A DNA stretch of 64,000 nt, taken from assembly GCA_963995525.1 (NCBI GenBank), contig OZ023206.1, positions 30,252,021 through 30,316,020 on the forward strand, given 5' to 3'. The translations under genes and the position numbers were made by a program. This DNA comes from Escarpia spicata. Taxonomy: Eukaryota; Annelida; Polychaeta; Sabellida; Siboglinidae. Shown here one piece after another: positions 52,448-62,613 of this stretch. The stretch's first letter is position 1, and each line of letters begins with the position of its first letter. The notes under the pieces were generated by a model. It saw only the letters and a list, made by a program, of their open reading frames with translations. It made no database searches and was not told the DNA's origin.

Positions 52448-53205
52448 TATGTATGACCATACCCCTATTGACTTTGTCATTTTGGTTTATTTTATACTGT
52501 TTTCTACAAATTATCTGATTATTATATAGTAATCCGATTATGAAATTACCAGATCAGTAATCAATAGAGGTTGACAATCAGTATTATGTCATTCATTGCT
52601 ACTGTTTTAAAGTCAAAATGCATGCTATGTATATGTACCTCGTGAGCAAATAAAGTTTTAACATAGTTCATCTCTTTCTTCTTTCCATTCTAGGCAGAGG
52701 GTGGTAATGGCAAAATGAGAACAGAATCGTGTGCACATTTAGTTAAACAACCTTTAACCTACATGCGAGAAAACTTCTGCATCAGTCACATTTGCACCGG
52801 AAGGTCATCTGTTTAAGATATGAAGATGGCTATGTGTTGCTGCCAATGCTTCATGGGGAAGAGCAACAGTGATCACATCCAACTATATGCATGTCCATAA
52901 ATTAATCCCTTTCATTTGTATGGCTTGAAGTCGTGGTTGCCAACTTTTTATTTACCAGGTAACATATACGTGGCATTCTGTATCACATCAGCAGATTGTC
53001 CATGTACTGTGTCTTCACATCTTTTGTTATTTGTAGCTTAGGCTAATAAATGTGTTAACATTATATTATCAAGTTTCGACCACCTGTACATTGTTGAGTG
53101 AGTTAGTCTGAATTTGTCCAAGTAACAATCGGTTCAAACTGTGATACCCTAATACTTATTGGTTTTTTTTACAAGCAGCAATGTGTGCTACTTATTTTTC
53201 CCTAG
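52448..53205. other. Intronic or spacer sequence
   Basis: AT-rich, with no supported exon. AATAAA occurs at 52650 and near 53045. Confidence 0.4.
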
Positions 53206-53357
53206 GTATGCTTTGCCAACTACCATTGGATCATGCTGCCCATCTGCCACCAGAACCACTGGTTCCTGCTGGTGGCAAACACACAGGACAAGACAATGGC
53301 AGTGCTGGACTCACTGCCACAGGAGACAAGACGAAACAAGTGTGTCGCCCTCTGGCA
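53206..53357 (+). CDS. C48 (Ulp1-like) cysteine protease, exon with catalytic His and Asp
   Basis: A 152-bp exon between the acceptor TTTTTCCCTAG (ending 53205) and the donor GGCA|GTAAGT. The open frame reads NYHWIMLPICHQNHWFLLVA and KTMAVLDSLPQETRRNK. The HW pair after a hydrophobic strand and the LDSL strand with Asp are the His and Asp of the Ulp1/SENP catalytic triad, a family that removes SUMO-type modifiers. The partner exon with Gln and Cys lies at 53791. Found beside Kolobok-like transposase exons, it is probably transposon-encoded. Confidence 0.6.
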
Positions 53358-53790
53358 GTAAGTGTTACCTGCCACCGAACCAGTGCGACCATTCCTACTG
53401 CCTGTGTGGAATACAATTACTTTCTCATAGTTTCTTGCCCTATGTTGGTTAACAACTGCTATAACACCACTTATTGATTATGTGTGTCTTTACACATGTC
53501 CATGTTTTTATTGGTGTAGTAAAACAGTGGAGACAGGGCTTGTTGCCTACTTCAGTGTTTATGGTAACAAGCCTTTCAGTCATGCCTGCTGTTGGTTTAG
53601 TGATATGTTTTATGCAGGAGTACATAGGTTATTTTAACATGCTAAAGTTTCAATACACTTTGCAAATAATTGTCATATCTGGATAGTATGGATATTGTTT
53701 CTGCATTTGTAAGTCCATTATTTTTAAGAGATGCCTGAATTAAGGTGCAAAATGACTGATAAATGTGAACGGATTCTCTCCTTCTTCCAG

Positions 53791-53937
53791 GATGTACACG
53801 CAAGGGAGAAACACAAAGCTGGGTTTGCCATTGGAGCATTGGAAAGCCATGACCGCAAGATGTGGTCAGCAGGAAGACAGCCACAGTTGTGGTGTGTTCA
53901 TAATTGGAGCATCATTTGAGAAACAATTACCTCCCAG
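53791..53937 (+). CDS. C48 (Ulp1-like) cysteine protease, exon with catalytic Gln and Cys
   Basis: The exon follows the acceptor CTTCTTCCAG (ending 53790) and ends before GTAGGT. Its frame contains LPLEHWKAMTARCGQQEDSH directly followed by SCGVFI, the Q..(N/D)CGVF signature of C48 peptidases that positions the oxyanion Gln and nucleophile Cys (here Ser-Cys instead of Asp-Cys). With the exon at 53206 all four active-site residues are represented. Splice phase between the two exons was not proven. Confidence 0.6.
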
Positions 53938-53999
53938 TAGGTTTTACCATTAATTGCAAGTTGCATGGAAGGAAGCCCTGTGGATGGCAAAATTGTAGG

Positions 54000-54776
54000 G
54001 AGGGGCACTGAAGAGGAAAAAGACTTTGTTGCCTGACAGTGTTCTGACAATACAGCCACAGCTACATGCTGTCAGAAGCCAACTGAAACGAGCAGGTTTA
54101 GCTGACACAACTAGTCCCACTCATCAGCCGGAAACGCAACCCAAACGAAGCAGAGCGTCTGCCAAACTAGAAATGGCCTGGGTAAGAGAAATTACTTTAC
54201 ATGACACACCATTAGCATTATGTCAATAATTATTTTAAATGACACTGACATCTATTCCCGGTTTGGTAATATTGACATTGACAAATATCATGCTAAAAAT
54301 ATTTTATGTTCTTCCTAATCAATTGTACACATTGTTCTATGATTAATAATGGCTTTATTCACAGACATCGTTGTTGTGGTTCTATAATTTCTAATAACAA
54401 CAACAAAAAGTTGTAGACCTACTAATCGATGAACGCTCCACATTCCCAACATTAACACCATGTTTATTTCTTTCACCAGTTGATGCAAGACAACAAACTT
54501 CCGGCAGATACAGTCGCAGCTGAGCCACATCAACCACCCTCTGACCACACCCAAGGCATGGCTGAGCCACATCAACCACCCTCTGACCACACCCAAGGCA
54601 TGGCTGAGCCACATCAACCACCCTCTGACCACACCCAAGGCATGGCTGAGCCACATCAACCACCCTCTGACCACACCCAAGGCTTGGCTGAGCCACATCA
54701 ACGACCCTCTGACCACACCCAAGGCGTGGCTTGTCAAACCGATGTCAAACAGACAGTAGATCGAGACATCCATTGA
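54000..54776 (+). pseudogene. Exons of a transposon-type gene with a 14-residue repeat
   Basis: A segment LLPDSVLTIQPQLHAVRSQL to the donor TGG|GTAAGA (54180) is followed after an acceptor TTTCACCAG (54479) by a frame that repeats AEPHQPPSDHTQG with Met or similar five times (54520-54730, 42-bp units) and stops at 54774. It is likely a linker region of the downstream transposase-like protein. No catalytic motif. Confidence 0.4.
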
Positions 54777-54852
54777 GAATTCTATGAACTTTGATCATGT
54801 CTCCTCTTTCTGTATGGCAAGCTCAAATGTTCATACTTTGCTTTTCAAACAG

Positions 54853-55735
54853 GTATAAATGCTGTCATGAAAGTGATGGTGGAGACGGCCACACAGACCA
54901 ACCCTGTCACTATGACCGACATTGTGCCAGTCGTGACGAGCACTCCGAAGAAAGTGAGGATTCCAGCTCCAGGGGTAGACCCAGATGCCATCAGCTCCAT
55001 CAGCCCCATCAAATCCTGTTGAGGCACCAAGGACCCAAACTATAAGACATCAGACTGGTCCTTTGCTGATGCTGAAAAGGAAGATATTGGGGATGAGCTG
55101 GCAACTGAAGATGAAGATATAAGTGAGTGTTGTATTGATGTTGTTTCAGAGAAAAAATATATAGTCTTCCACAACAAACTCATGGAGATGTTCAAGTGCT
55201 GCCCCATTTGTGCTTGTCCCAGCCGCGGACAAGTAGTCAACTGTACGAACAGTGGCTACGGCATGATGGTGAAGATCAGTGATGCAAGCTTGCGAGAACT
55301 GCTCTTACACAAGGACATCGGACAGTCAGCAATCCACAGGCCAGATGCCGCTTGGTAACCTGATGTTGTCAGCAGCAGTGCTCTTCTCAGGCTGCCAAAT
55401 TCTTCGCTTGTTCAGCATTTGTAATATCCAGTGCTTCAGCCGATCGACCTACCAGCGCCACCAGAACAACTACGTCATCCCCACAGTGATCAATGGCTGG
55501 AAGGAGGAGCAAGCGGTCATCATGGGACAATTGAAGGCGGTCTGCAGCATGCGGGGGGACTGCCGAAATGACAGCCCAGGACACTCAGCAAAGTATGGCA
55601 CATACACCCTCATTGAGCAGACAACCAAGAAGGTCACTGACCTACAGCTGGTCCAGGAAATTAACCAAGAAAATCGTGTAAATAAGATATTTGTCTGTCA
55701 TGAATGCCAAGACATTAACGTAATTTAAATATATA
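54853..55735 (+). pseudogene. Kolobok-like transposase, N-terminal and central exons
   Basis: The acceptor AAACAG ends at 54852; the frame INAVMKVMVETATQTNPVTM runs, with a TGA at 55020, to a donor at GATATAA|GTGAGT (about 55121). The next piece, from about 55150, reads KLMEMFKCCPICACPSRGQV (a Cys-rich knuckle). After a frame slip near 55335, GNLMLSAAVLFSGCQILRLF, RQNNYVIPT-like and SMRGDCRNDSPGHSAKYGTY follow to about 55670. The GD.R.DSPG..AKYGTY block is characteristic of a widespread invertebrate transposase that I associate with Kolobok elements. Broken in several places. Confidence 0.5.
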
Positions 55736-56031
55736 TACATTCAACAGCAGATATATGGAATATGCCCATAACGAATCGATGATGTGAACAAAAATGCAGG
55801 TCTGGACCCTTATTATTTTATTTTATGTTGAACACTACGAGAGTAAAATGTTTCTCATTACTAGATTGAACACTTGATTGTAAGCTCCTTATTGATTTCA
55901 AGCCTATTTCTGTTAGTATGACAGAGTTGATGGTAAGCTTCAGATATGATCACTTTCAGATATAATTAATAGATTCATTATATCCAAGATATACAAGCTA
56001 TTATTTATGTGTGGCATTTGTTGTACTTTAG

Positions 56032-57460
56032 AGCAATGAAGCCGGCAACAGCAATGCTTGTGAGCTGCTCGGCTTCCGACGGAGCATGTCGTATGTGACA
56101 GATACAGAGGGTTTGTCGGTGAAGAGCCTTGTGACAGATCGCCACAAGTCAATTGCTGCCTTCATCAGAGATGACTTGAAGATTCACAACCCACGTTAGC
56201 GCAAACCTTGAGCACTACAATGATGTGTGGCACACTGCTAAAGGTATCTACTGGTCTAATTGTGCTATTCCCTAGTTGGTTGGCATTAATTTTACATACT
56301 TAACAAATTTTTGTTTTATTTTGAGATTTTGTTTTGAGACAAAAATGAAGATGTCACAGTTAACCAGTAGGGATTCATCTGATTACATATAGGTATCTGT
56401 AAAATCTTGAACAATGCAACTTGAAATATACAAATTCAATCTTAGGACCAGTAACTAACAAGTTACCCTAGATATTCAACGGATTTATTATCTCTTCATC
56501 AGGCTTGGGGAAGAAGATGAAGAAACTCGGTAACTTGGCAGAGAGTGAAGATATGGCAGAAATCTATTCTGAACCACATGTACTGCTGCCAAAGCTCCTG
56601 CTGTGAACAGCCATGTACCAGGTAGTTGTCTCTTGACAATCATATCCACGATGAGCATGAGTCTCACGGACTCTCAGCTCTACTACCCACACTGTGACCA
56701 TGCTCACCTCATCTATGATTGAGAGAAAGAGTGGCTCATCCGAGGTATTTATATTATTATCTGTCCTCGATTCAAAAATCCCAATAACTTTTTTTAATAA
56801 TTCTACGAATGAAAAACTATGTCTGCATTTTAATGAGGCCACATATCTATTTCTCATCCCGTGGAACTGGCCAGCATTGAGGGGCAATATAGAAAAGCAG
56901 AGATGAAAAACAATATATTATTACTGTTTTATACACTGAAATAGACCACAGCTCACAGGTTAGCATAGATCAACAGTGTTCCTGCAATTTATTGCAATCT
57001 TGTCATTTTAGGTACACCCAGGAGCATCAGGCTATCGGATTTGATAACATCAGATGCAGTAGTGAAAGATGTTCAGAAGCTGTCACCAGATTTCCAGACA
57101 TCTAGCCTGGAGGCATTCCATAGGCTGGTAATCTGCTTCGCCCCCAAGCACACACACTTTGGTTGGCTTGGGCAAATGGCCAGGTATGTTTATGTGTCAT
57201 TATTTGAAGTTATGTTTTGTCAGATCATATTAAGGTTTTCAGATGAGTGTGTTATTCATGTAAGGAAATGTTAACATTAATGTGTATCTGTATTCCCGTA
57301 TGCAGAGGCCATCAGCATTGGAGTACCACCTCACAAGATACGCCAGTGCCATGTCGATGCTTTCAGAAAGGCAGTATTAGCAGAGTTCCTGCAATACAAG
57401 AAACAGTAATGGCACAAGCAGTCACTGAATGTATACTTTAGTTTGTCATCTTAATATTTT
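56032..57460 (+). pseudogene. Kolobok-like transposase, C-terminal exons
   Basis: Exon from acceptor GTACTTTAG (56031): SNEAGNSNACELLGFRRSMS and LVTDRHKSIAAFIRDDLKIH, ending in stops near 56200. A piece at 56503-56600 reads GLGKKMKKLGNLAESED; an exon at 57012-57182 (acceptor TCATTTTAG, donor AG|GTATGT) reads LSPDFQTSSLEAFHRLVICF and KHTHFGWLGQMAR; a last piece after 57306 ends near 57410. TDRH..I and LE.FH....ApK..h: these follow the same family's order (DDE-type catalysis is presumed). Stops make it non-functional. The interval 56201-56502 and 56606-57011 is intronic or decayed. Confidence 0.5.
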
Positions 57461-57542
57461 AATCCCACCTCATCCTACTATTTGATGGCTCTTAGTGTAA
57501 TTTATTATTTAAATGATTTTATTTCATATTATATGTTTAAGG

Positions 57543-57791
57543 TGTAGTGCGGAGCAGCACTGTAATTAGGTCACACCCAAGATAAGTACGCACAACCGCA
57601 TTACACCCTAATAATACACCCCCCACACATACACCCTATAAATACCCGTGCTACACAATAGCCAGGAGTCCGTATTGCCGCCGCCGCCGCCGTAAAGCAC
57701 AGCCCCTCATCAAGGAGACGCTCCCGTCGGCCTTCGGCCTCCGCTGCAGGCTACACCATTGTGCATGCCCAAGTAAGTGCCGCGCACAATA
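57543..57791 (+). repeat. 5' LTR of element C
   Basis: Begins TGTAGTGCGGAGCAGCACTG with an inner palindrome and ends GCGCACAATA. TATAAATACC lies near 57649; a GCC run (57677-57691) is three bases longer than in the 3' LTR. Confidence 0.9.
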
Positions 57792-57792
57792 T

Positions 57793-57810
57793 TGGCGCTG
57801 CGAGCAGGGT
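57793..57810 (+). other. Primer-binding site of element C
   Basis: TGGCGCTGCGAGCAGGGT begins one base after the LTR, where the tRNA primer of minus-strand synthesis anneals. The cognate tRNA was not identified. Confidence 0.6.
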
Positions 57811-58569
57811 ATATTTCTGCTAGCGAATCTGCGTTATAGTTCCATGTTAAACAATTTATATTCTACGCGCAATTAACCAGGAGAAACCTGTCGGTTTTCA
57901 AGCGTTAATTGTTTAAACATTTACGCGCCAATTTTCCTGTGCGTATGATAGGAATCTGCCGGTTCTGTCTACGCATAATATGAAGTAATTATACGTGATA
58001 TATGGTCTGCTAATTATCATATAGCAATATTCAACCGCTTATTTGAAAATTATTTGAAAGTTCTACAATTACAATTTGACGTCGGGACAACCAGTTTACG
58101 GGCGTGGTCTCTGGCAGCATACAACCAGCGTCGCCGTCGGTTGCTACGCGACTGCTAGCTGACTCAAACTGGGTTTAACCCTTTGATCACGCCGTTGTGT
58201 TTACATGAACCACGGATAGCTTTATACTTGAATTCTTTCTTAAGTTTTGTTAAGAGTTTATCGTGTTTATGACATTCTTGTTAATCATAAATCAAACTAT
58301 ATTTTTGGTTTACTTCCTGAACTTACTAATTGGGTATTATCGCCGACGTAATTGTAATGTATCTATCGCTTGATACTGTTTACTGTTCTCCCTTAAACGT
58401 GTTGGTAATTGTGCAATTATATTGATTTTCTAAAATATCTGAGCTACACTGTTCAGCTTGATTTGAATTACTTAATTTTTGAATCAACAGTGCCACTAAC
58501 GTCGTTAAATAGTAGGCATTACTTTGTATACATAGTTTGGCATTTACACTTACATTTACACGCATCTAG
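57811..58569 (+). other. 5' leader of element C
   Basis: About 760 bp, AT-rich and without ORFs of note; a likely location of packaging signals, none of which can be pointed to. Confidence 0.5.
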
Positions 58570-59493
58570 ATGTCAACATGCTCTCTGAATCTCAAAAAGG
58601 ACAAAATAGAAATTTCTGACTTAGTGACAGTCACGGATAGTACTACCACCTTTTGGGAAAACTTACTGGAAACAGGACGGATTAGTCTAGAGGAGCCTCC
58701 AATGGAAGCGACTGTTTCGCTAGAATGTGATTCTGAGGTAGAGATGTTAAAAGATAAACTGGAAAGGATGGAAGCACAATATCATGCGCAACTTGATGAG
58801 AGGGATTGCAAAATCAAAGAATATGAAAGAGAGAGATCAAACAGGGTCAGGTTTGGTATTGACGAATATGAATTCATGAGGGTGAGGGAAGTAAAGAGAA
58901 GAGAACTGGAAGAAAGAATGAAAAGGGAGAAGGAAGAATGGGATCACACAATGAATAGACGCAGGTCACAGGAAATAGGTGGTGAAATGAGATGGGAAAT
59001 GTATGAGAGTACGAACATGGAGTATAAGAGCCATTCCAAATCAATGGGTCATCCTTTTTATGACAAACCTCTCCTTGATGCGCATCCAAAGGATGGCATA
59101 TACAGCTACGGTCCCTCGCGGTTGTTGGGACAAGAAGCACGCAGGAAGGATACCCCACTTCAACCTACTAGCAACACAAATCTTCCAGTCGGTGTGAAAC
59201 GCGAACCAATGGGAGGAATCGACACCACACCAAAAACCGATGGGCATCACACACACGACACAACCGATGGGCATCACATCACACACATGACAAAACCAAT
59301 GGACCCAATTTACCTATTCTCAGGAACATCCACAGACTGGGACACATTTCTACACCTGTTTAAGCGTGCTGCAAAATATTATCACTGGAGTATTTACCAA
59401 AAACTACAGAGGCTAAAGGAATGCTTGCGCGACGAAGCACTTGATTACATCCGGACCCGGACCCGTTCCCGCAAGACTTGCAGCGATTATTGA
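58570..59493 (+). CDS. Gag of LTR element C, N-terminal part up to an in-frame TGA
   Basis: 307 codons from ATG 58570. Residues about 55-145 form a charged coiled coil (VEMLKDKLERMEAQYHAQLD...; VREVKRRELEERMKREKEEW). A linker includes LPVGVKREP and a His-rich stretch (DGHHTHDTTDGHHITHMTK). The capsid begins with YLFSGTSTDWDTFLHLFKRA and YYHWSIYQKLQRLKECLRDE, the F.G...W..F...F......W....Kl..L...L.G.A pattern of Ty3/gypsy Gag. TGA 59491-59493 interrupts; the capsid homology continues in the same frame immediately after, so this stop falls in the middle of the domain. Confidence 0.8.
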   Translation: MSTCSLNLKKDKIEISDLVTVTDSTTTFWENLLETGRISLEEPPMEATVSLECDSEVEMLKDKLERMEAQYHAQLDERDCKIKEYERERSNRVRFGIDEYEFMRVREVKRRELEERMKREKEEWDHTMNRRRSQEIGGEMRWEMYESTNMEYKSHSKSMGHPFYDKPLLDAHPKDGIYSYGPSRLLGQEARRKDTPLQPTSNTNLPVGVKREPMGGIDTTPKTDGHHTHDTTDGHHITHMTKPMDPIYLFSGTSTDWDTFLHLFKRAAKYYHWSIYQKLQRLKECLRDEALDYIRTRTRSRKTCSDY

Positions 59494-61680
59494 AGGCTCA
59501 TGAAACGCCTGAAGAGCAAATTTGAAACAAAAGAAAATCCAAGCCTTGTGCGTCGCAATCTCCAAGATATGAAGCAGGAAGTCGGCGAATGTTTGGAAGA
59601 CTTCGCTGATCGTGTTCACCATGCCGTCAAAAGGAGATATAGAGGGACAGGAAACAAAGACGTAACTAAATATGCCGCAAAGCTGTTCCTCAAGGGTGTT
59701 AGGGAGAACGAAATAGCTTTAGCAGCTTGTGACAAACATCCAAAGTCGATTAGGAAAGCTCTAAAAGATATGAACAAGATGAATCGAAAGCTTCTCAGAC
59801 GCCGTACGGAAAAGGAGGAATCGGATCGTGTGATGAAGATGACAAATTTGACAATGGAAGACTACGAGTGTACGCGTCCATACACATCGTATGAGTATAC
59901 CTACAACGATCAATCTCTAGTCTACACTTATGACGAGAAATCATCCTGCGATGACCATTCCACAAGTGGAATGTATGGGCCCTCCTCTGCGCTAGGAAAT
60001 CGTCCATCTAGCACTAGCATCAGTAGTCAAAATGCTGTACTAGGTAGAAGGCTGTCAATGTCAGCGGGACATGTAGCGTCCGAAGACGAAACGTTACGCT
60101 CCACATATGTTTCACCTCACGCTGTCGGTCGCCATAAAACAACAAGTCCGTTAAATATTGACAAATGTCAGGAACCAGTCGGTTCCGGCACTATTAAACA
60201 AAAGAATTGTGAGCGACATGATCCTGAACTAGTTCACACATACACTCCAGTCGGCGTGAAACGTGAACTAGTCCCACAGAAAGACAGCTACCTAGATTGT
60301 CTCACGTTACGTCAGGAAAACAGATACATGCCCAAAACAGACAGAGAAAAGATCGACCGCGTACGGTCTGTAACTGCAGTCATCGCTCCAGGCGACTTGA
60401 CAGAGACAATGACGTCACTCGCTAGAACACATGGTAACCCTTACTCCAACATAGTCACACACATTGACCCAGGACGAGACAACATGGGACACACTGGAGC
60501 ACCACCTGTGGATGATACAGCTGATATCGCGTCCCACTTCCCGGAACGAATAACGCCAACTGCGGAGGTGTCGCCGGACGACGGGGACAGCAAGACAACC
60601 GATACCAGACCGCACAATGACAACTTGAGTATGTCTCGGGCGAACTCAGTTAGTCGCACGATGGAGGCGTGTGTATCATCAGCCCAATTCTGGTGTCAAC
60701 TGGAGGGTGACGAGACTGCATTGACTCGATTGTCGGAGCAGCTCAATGACGCGCCTCTCGGTGAGACAGGTAACAACTGGGAGCTGAGAAACAAACCAGA
60801 ATTCTCGGAAGAAACTGAAGACAATGACAGCGGCGACAACAACAGTGACAATGCGCAAGTTGCTAACGCGGACGAGTTTCTGCGGGACGACAGGTTGACC
60901 CATTTGCCTGTTGAAATGCACGATTACTATGCATCTCAAACGTTTGTCAGGGAGGAGAGTTGGTGTAGTGGTCAGGATGACAAATCTAGAAGGGAGAGGA
61001 GACGTTGTTGTGACCATATCACTTGTATCACCAGGGTTGACACAGGCACGGGTAATGTGTCCATGGTATATATCGACAACGGCGACTTCTCTGTGCAATT
61101 GCTACACATGGCGTCCGCCACATTGCCAAATGAAGCGTTGGCATGTCGATTCGACGGAAATGCCGCAAAGATGACTGACGTCATTGGCGGGTCAGTGCCT
61201 CAGCAAAAAATGGGTACTACTCGGTTGAGAGGTGCCATCAACACGTGTGAGAGAACGACTGTCGACTGTAGTCTCTATGACAAAGAGTCGGATGTTGTGA
61301 GGTACAAGGGTACACCATTAAAGCCAGATGAGATGCACGAAGTCCATGTGTCCTCACCCGTATCGCCACACAACTTCCGGTGCCTACAAACAAGACTTTC
61401 AATGATGGAACTTCCCCTACTGACGGACAAAATCGCTAACGATGACAATTGCGGAGCGCTGATTAGCATGCCTTGCGAAACACAGTTCCCTTATGACGAG
61501 AAATGGTGCACGGCAGCGATGGTGACCACGACTGTTGCAAGTAGCAGCAGCGTTGCTGTCTGCTTTGTCGGTTACGACAAAATGGAGAATGTACACAGTT
61601 CAAGGGTCAGGATGATCCGTCAGTCTTGTTCCACCGAAGGCTGCCCATGCAGGCATTCGTGGAATATGATGATTGAGTAA
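59494..61680 (+). CDS. Gag C-terminus fused to two Tudor-like domains (element C)
   Basis: The frame continues from the TGA; first ATG is 59500 (726 codons). The capsid C-terminal half is at residues 1-100 (SLVRRNLQDMKQEVGECLED, YAAKLFLKGVRENEIALAAC). A low-complexity middle has a second VGVKREL motif. The C-terminal 340 residues look like extended Tudor domains: first VSSAQFWCQL (about residue 391), then VSMVYIDNGDFSVQLLHM with LPNEALACRF (520-555); second VSPHNFRCLQTRLSMMELPL (about 618), then FPYDEKWCTAAMV and SVAVCFVGYDKMENVHSSRV (660-705). Tudor domains bind methylated arginines, for example on Piwi proteins. Several aromatic-cage positions deviate (WC for WY, DN for DY). No pol motifs follow. 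Confidence 0.7.
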   Translation, partial: RLMKRLKSKFETKENPSLVRRNLQDMKQEVGECLEDFADRVHHAVKRRYRGTGNKDVTKYAAKLFLKGVRENEIALAACDKHPKSIRKALKDMNKMNRKLLRRRTEKEESDRVMKMTNLTMEDYECTRPYTSYEYTYNDQSLVYTYDEKSSCDDHSTSGMYGPSSALGNRPSSTSISSQNAVLGRRLSMSAGHVASEDETLRSTYVSPHAVGRHKTTSPLNIDKCQEPVGSGTIKQKNCERHDPELVHTYTPVGVKRELVPQKDSYLDCLTLRQENRYMPKTDREKIDRVRSVTAVIAPGDLTETMTSLARTHGNPYSNIVTHIDPGRDNMGHTGAPPVDDTADIASHFPERITPTAEVSPDDGDSKTTDTRPHNDNLSMSRANSVSRTMEACVSSAQFWCQLEGDETALTRLSEQLNDAPLGETGNNWELRNKPEFSEETEDNDSGDNNSDNAQVANADEFLRDDRLTHLPVEMHDYYASQTFVREESWCSGQDDKSRRERRRCCDHITCITRVDTGTGNVSMVYIDNGDFSVQLLHMASATLPNEALACRFDGNAAKMTDVIGGSVPQQKMGTTRLRGAINTCERTTVDCSLYDKESDVVRYKGTPLKPDEMHEVHVSSPVSPHNFRCLQTRLSMMELPLLTDKIANDDNCGALISMPCETQFPYDEKWCTAAMVTTTVASSSSVAVCFVGYDKMENVHSSRVRMIRQSCSTEGCPCRHSWNMMIE

Positions 61681-62351
61681 TTCCTGTTCAACTGGCCGTA
61701 GGATATTCTGACACGCATACACACGCGCACAAACACAATCTAGTAGCCTAGGACGCTTGTCGGTGTCCGGGTTCTAGAACATACATATTTTCGTGTATAT
61801 ATACTCACGTAGTATGCGAAGCATGAGGCACTCGTCGGTGCTCGGGACGTACTCGTAGTATATGGGACGTACTCACGTAGTATATGATGCCTGAGGCACT
61901 TTTCGGTGCCCGGGACGTACTCACGTAGTACATGATGCCTGAGACACCTGTCGGTGTCCGGGGTCTAGGGTCTACATATAATTTGTGTATAGATTCTTAT
62001 AATGATTGGGAGCGAAGTTTCATTTTCAATAAGTTCGTTTTGCTTTATTATACAAATGTTAAAATAATGGTGGTTGGGTTTAATTAAATGTATTTATAAT
62101 GAAATACCCTAAATAGTTAAATATTACGTCGGTGTTTGGGTTTAGTTAAAGTGATAATATGGAAACACCCTTTAAAAATATATTTAAGATAATTATCAAG
62201 CTATATTTGTTTAATTGTCACATTGAGTGAATTGTCTTTGTGTAGGGTGTATGCACGGTCTTGGGTAATAATCAAATGTTTTGATTATAATTACTCGATA
62301 ATTACATAATATGACGGATATATTTCCTGCAATACATCCCGTTCCTTTTAT
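61681..62351 (+). other. 3' untranslated region of element C with about 47-bp repeats
   Basis: Between 61745 and 61975 units containing GTACTCACGTAGTATATGAT and GCCTGAGGCACTTTTCGGTG recur about four times; GAGGCAC..TCGGTGCCC can form a small hairpin. The remainder is AT-rich. Confidence 0.7.
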
Positions 62352-62363
62352 GATGGGGAGGAA
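62352..62363 (+). other. Polypurine tract of element C
   Basis: GATGGGGAGGAA directly abuts the 3' LTR, the expected primer site for plus-strand synthesis. Confidence 0.65.
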
Positions 62364-62609
62364 TGTAGTGCGGAGCAGCACTGTAATTAGGTCACACCCA
62401 AGATAAGTACGCACAACCGCATTACACCCTAACAATACACCCCCCACACATACACCCTATAAATACCCGTGCTACACAATAGCCAGGAGTCCGTATTGCC
62501 GCCGCCGCCGTGAAGCACAGCCCCTCATCGAGGAGACGCTCCCGTCGGCCTTCGGCCTCCGCTGCGGGCTACACCATTGTGCATGCCCAAGTAAGTGCCG
62601 CGCACAATA
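62364..62609 (+). repeat. 3' LTR of element C
   Basis: 246 bp, about 98 percent identical to 57543-57791, followed by the AAGG duplication. Confidence 0.9.
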
Positions 62610-62613
62610 AAGG

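Larger units (their letters stand above)
57543..62609 (+). mobile_element. LTR retrotransposon C, complete ends, Gag-Tudor, no Pol
   Basis: Two direct repeats of 249 and 246 bp flank 4.6 kb; AAGG is duplicated outside (57539-57542, 62610-62613). A primer-binding-like TGGCGCTGCGAGCAGGGT (57793) follows the 5' LTR and a purine tract GATGGGGAGGAA (62352-62363) precedes the 3' LTR. The LTRs differ by about four substitutions and one 3-bp indel, so insertion is fairly recent. Coding capacity is one long frame with a single TGA; no protease, RT, RNase H or integrase can be found, so the element depends on others. Confidence 0.85.

Noticed and set aside
59795..61184. Several antisense ORFs over the Gag-Tudor frame
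   Set aside because: Shadows of a long real frame on the plus strand.
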